Shown here: positions 5,571 through 5,580 of the stretch, in pieces
Position numbering within the stretch: the stretch's first letter is position 1
How the letters are laid out: every line of letters starts with the position of its first letter
Assembly: GCA_964437445.1 (NCBI GenBank)
Contig: CAYTGR010000109.1
Span: forward strand, 1 to 5,580
Length of the DNA stretch: 5,580 bases
Source of the DNA: CAYTGR01 sp964437445
Lineage (GTDB): Bacteria; Chloroflexota; Anaerolineae; B4-G1; SLSP01
Direction of reading: 5' to 3'
Notes under the pieces: generated by a model
Told to the model about the DNA's origin: nothing
Database searches by the model: none
Seen by the model: only the letters and a program-made list of their open reading frames with translations
Translations under genes and position numbers: made by a program

Positions 5571-5580
5571 GCCCGATTTT

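Larger units (their letters stand above)
5329..5580. other. Non-coding region upstream of the ATL gene
   Basis: No open frame here has convincing coding character. The region holds the ATL ribosome binding site and promoter, and a possible rightward promoter at its end. GCTGGC-GAGCGG-GCTAGC (about 5502-5519) could form a 6-bp stem with one G-U pair, but nothing links it to a function. Confidence 0.5.

Overview
The window is GC-rich and holds two convergent genes with a terminator region between them. A very large secreted repeat protein is on the + strand (205-4875). A small DNA-repair-type protein is on the - strand (4954-5328). The best guess for the source is a member of the Chloroflexota (Anaerolineae or a relative). 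The main clue is the last residues of the large protein (YLPLVLRNR). From memory, a short C-terminal tail of the form I/F-YLPLV-x-R is common on exported proteins of that phylum. This assignment is an inference from one motif plus base composition, not a database result.

Positions 1-204 hold no convincing gene. They contain a few small inverted repeats and the leader of the large gene. Its Shine-Dalgarno sequence (191-198) is perfectly complementary over 9 bases to an upstream segment (128-136), so translation could be controlled by leader folding.

Positions 205-4875 encode a 1556-residue protein. It has an N-terminal signal peptide, seven tandem repeats of about 210-219 residues, and a short C-terminal tail. 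Each repeat looks like two beta-sandwich (Ig-like) domains: a CARDB-like half with the landmarks FGIGLPF, W-x-P-P, GHxC and SQRN, then a half resembling NEW3/NPCBM-associated domains (LPGW...PGE..PVTLTV.PP...VDVEA...GGFRK). No catalytic domain is visible. The protein is probably an extended extracellular or cell-surface stalk or adhesin-like molecule of unknown function. Repeats 2 and 4 resemble each other, as do repeats 3 and 5, which suggests growth by duplication of a two-repeat block. Two of the three cysteines per repeat are lost together in repeats 6 and 7, while the GHxC cysteine is invariant.

Positions 4876-4962 hold a perfect 11-bp hairpin and then a strong intrinsic terminator for the large gene. 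The terminator stem includes the stop codon of the convergent gene.

Positions 4954-5328 (-) encode an alkyltransferase-like (ATL) protein of the MGMT family. The methyl-accepting cysteine is replaced by tryptophan (PWQRV), so it should recognise O6-alkylguanine without repairing it directly. Positions 5329-5580 are non-coding. They hold the ATL ribosome binding site, a good sigma70-type promoter for it (5430-5457), and a perfect TTGACA box at the right edge pointing out of the window. The two genes show no obvious functional connection.
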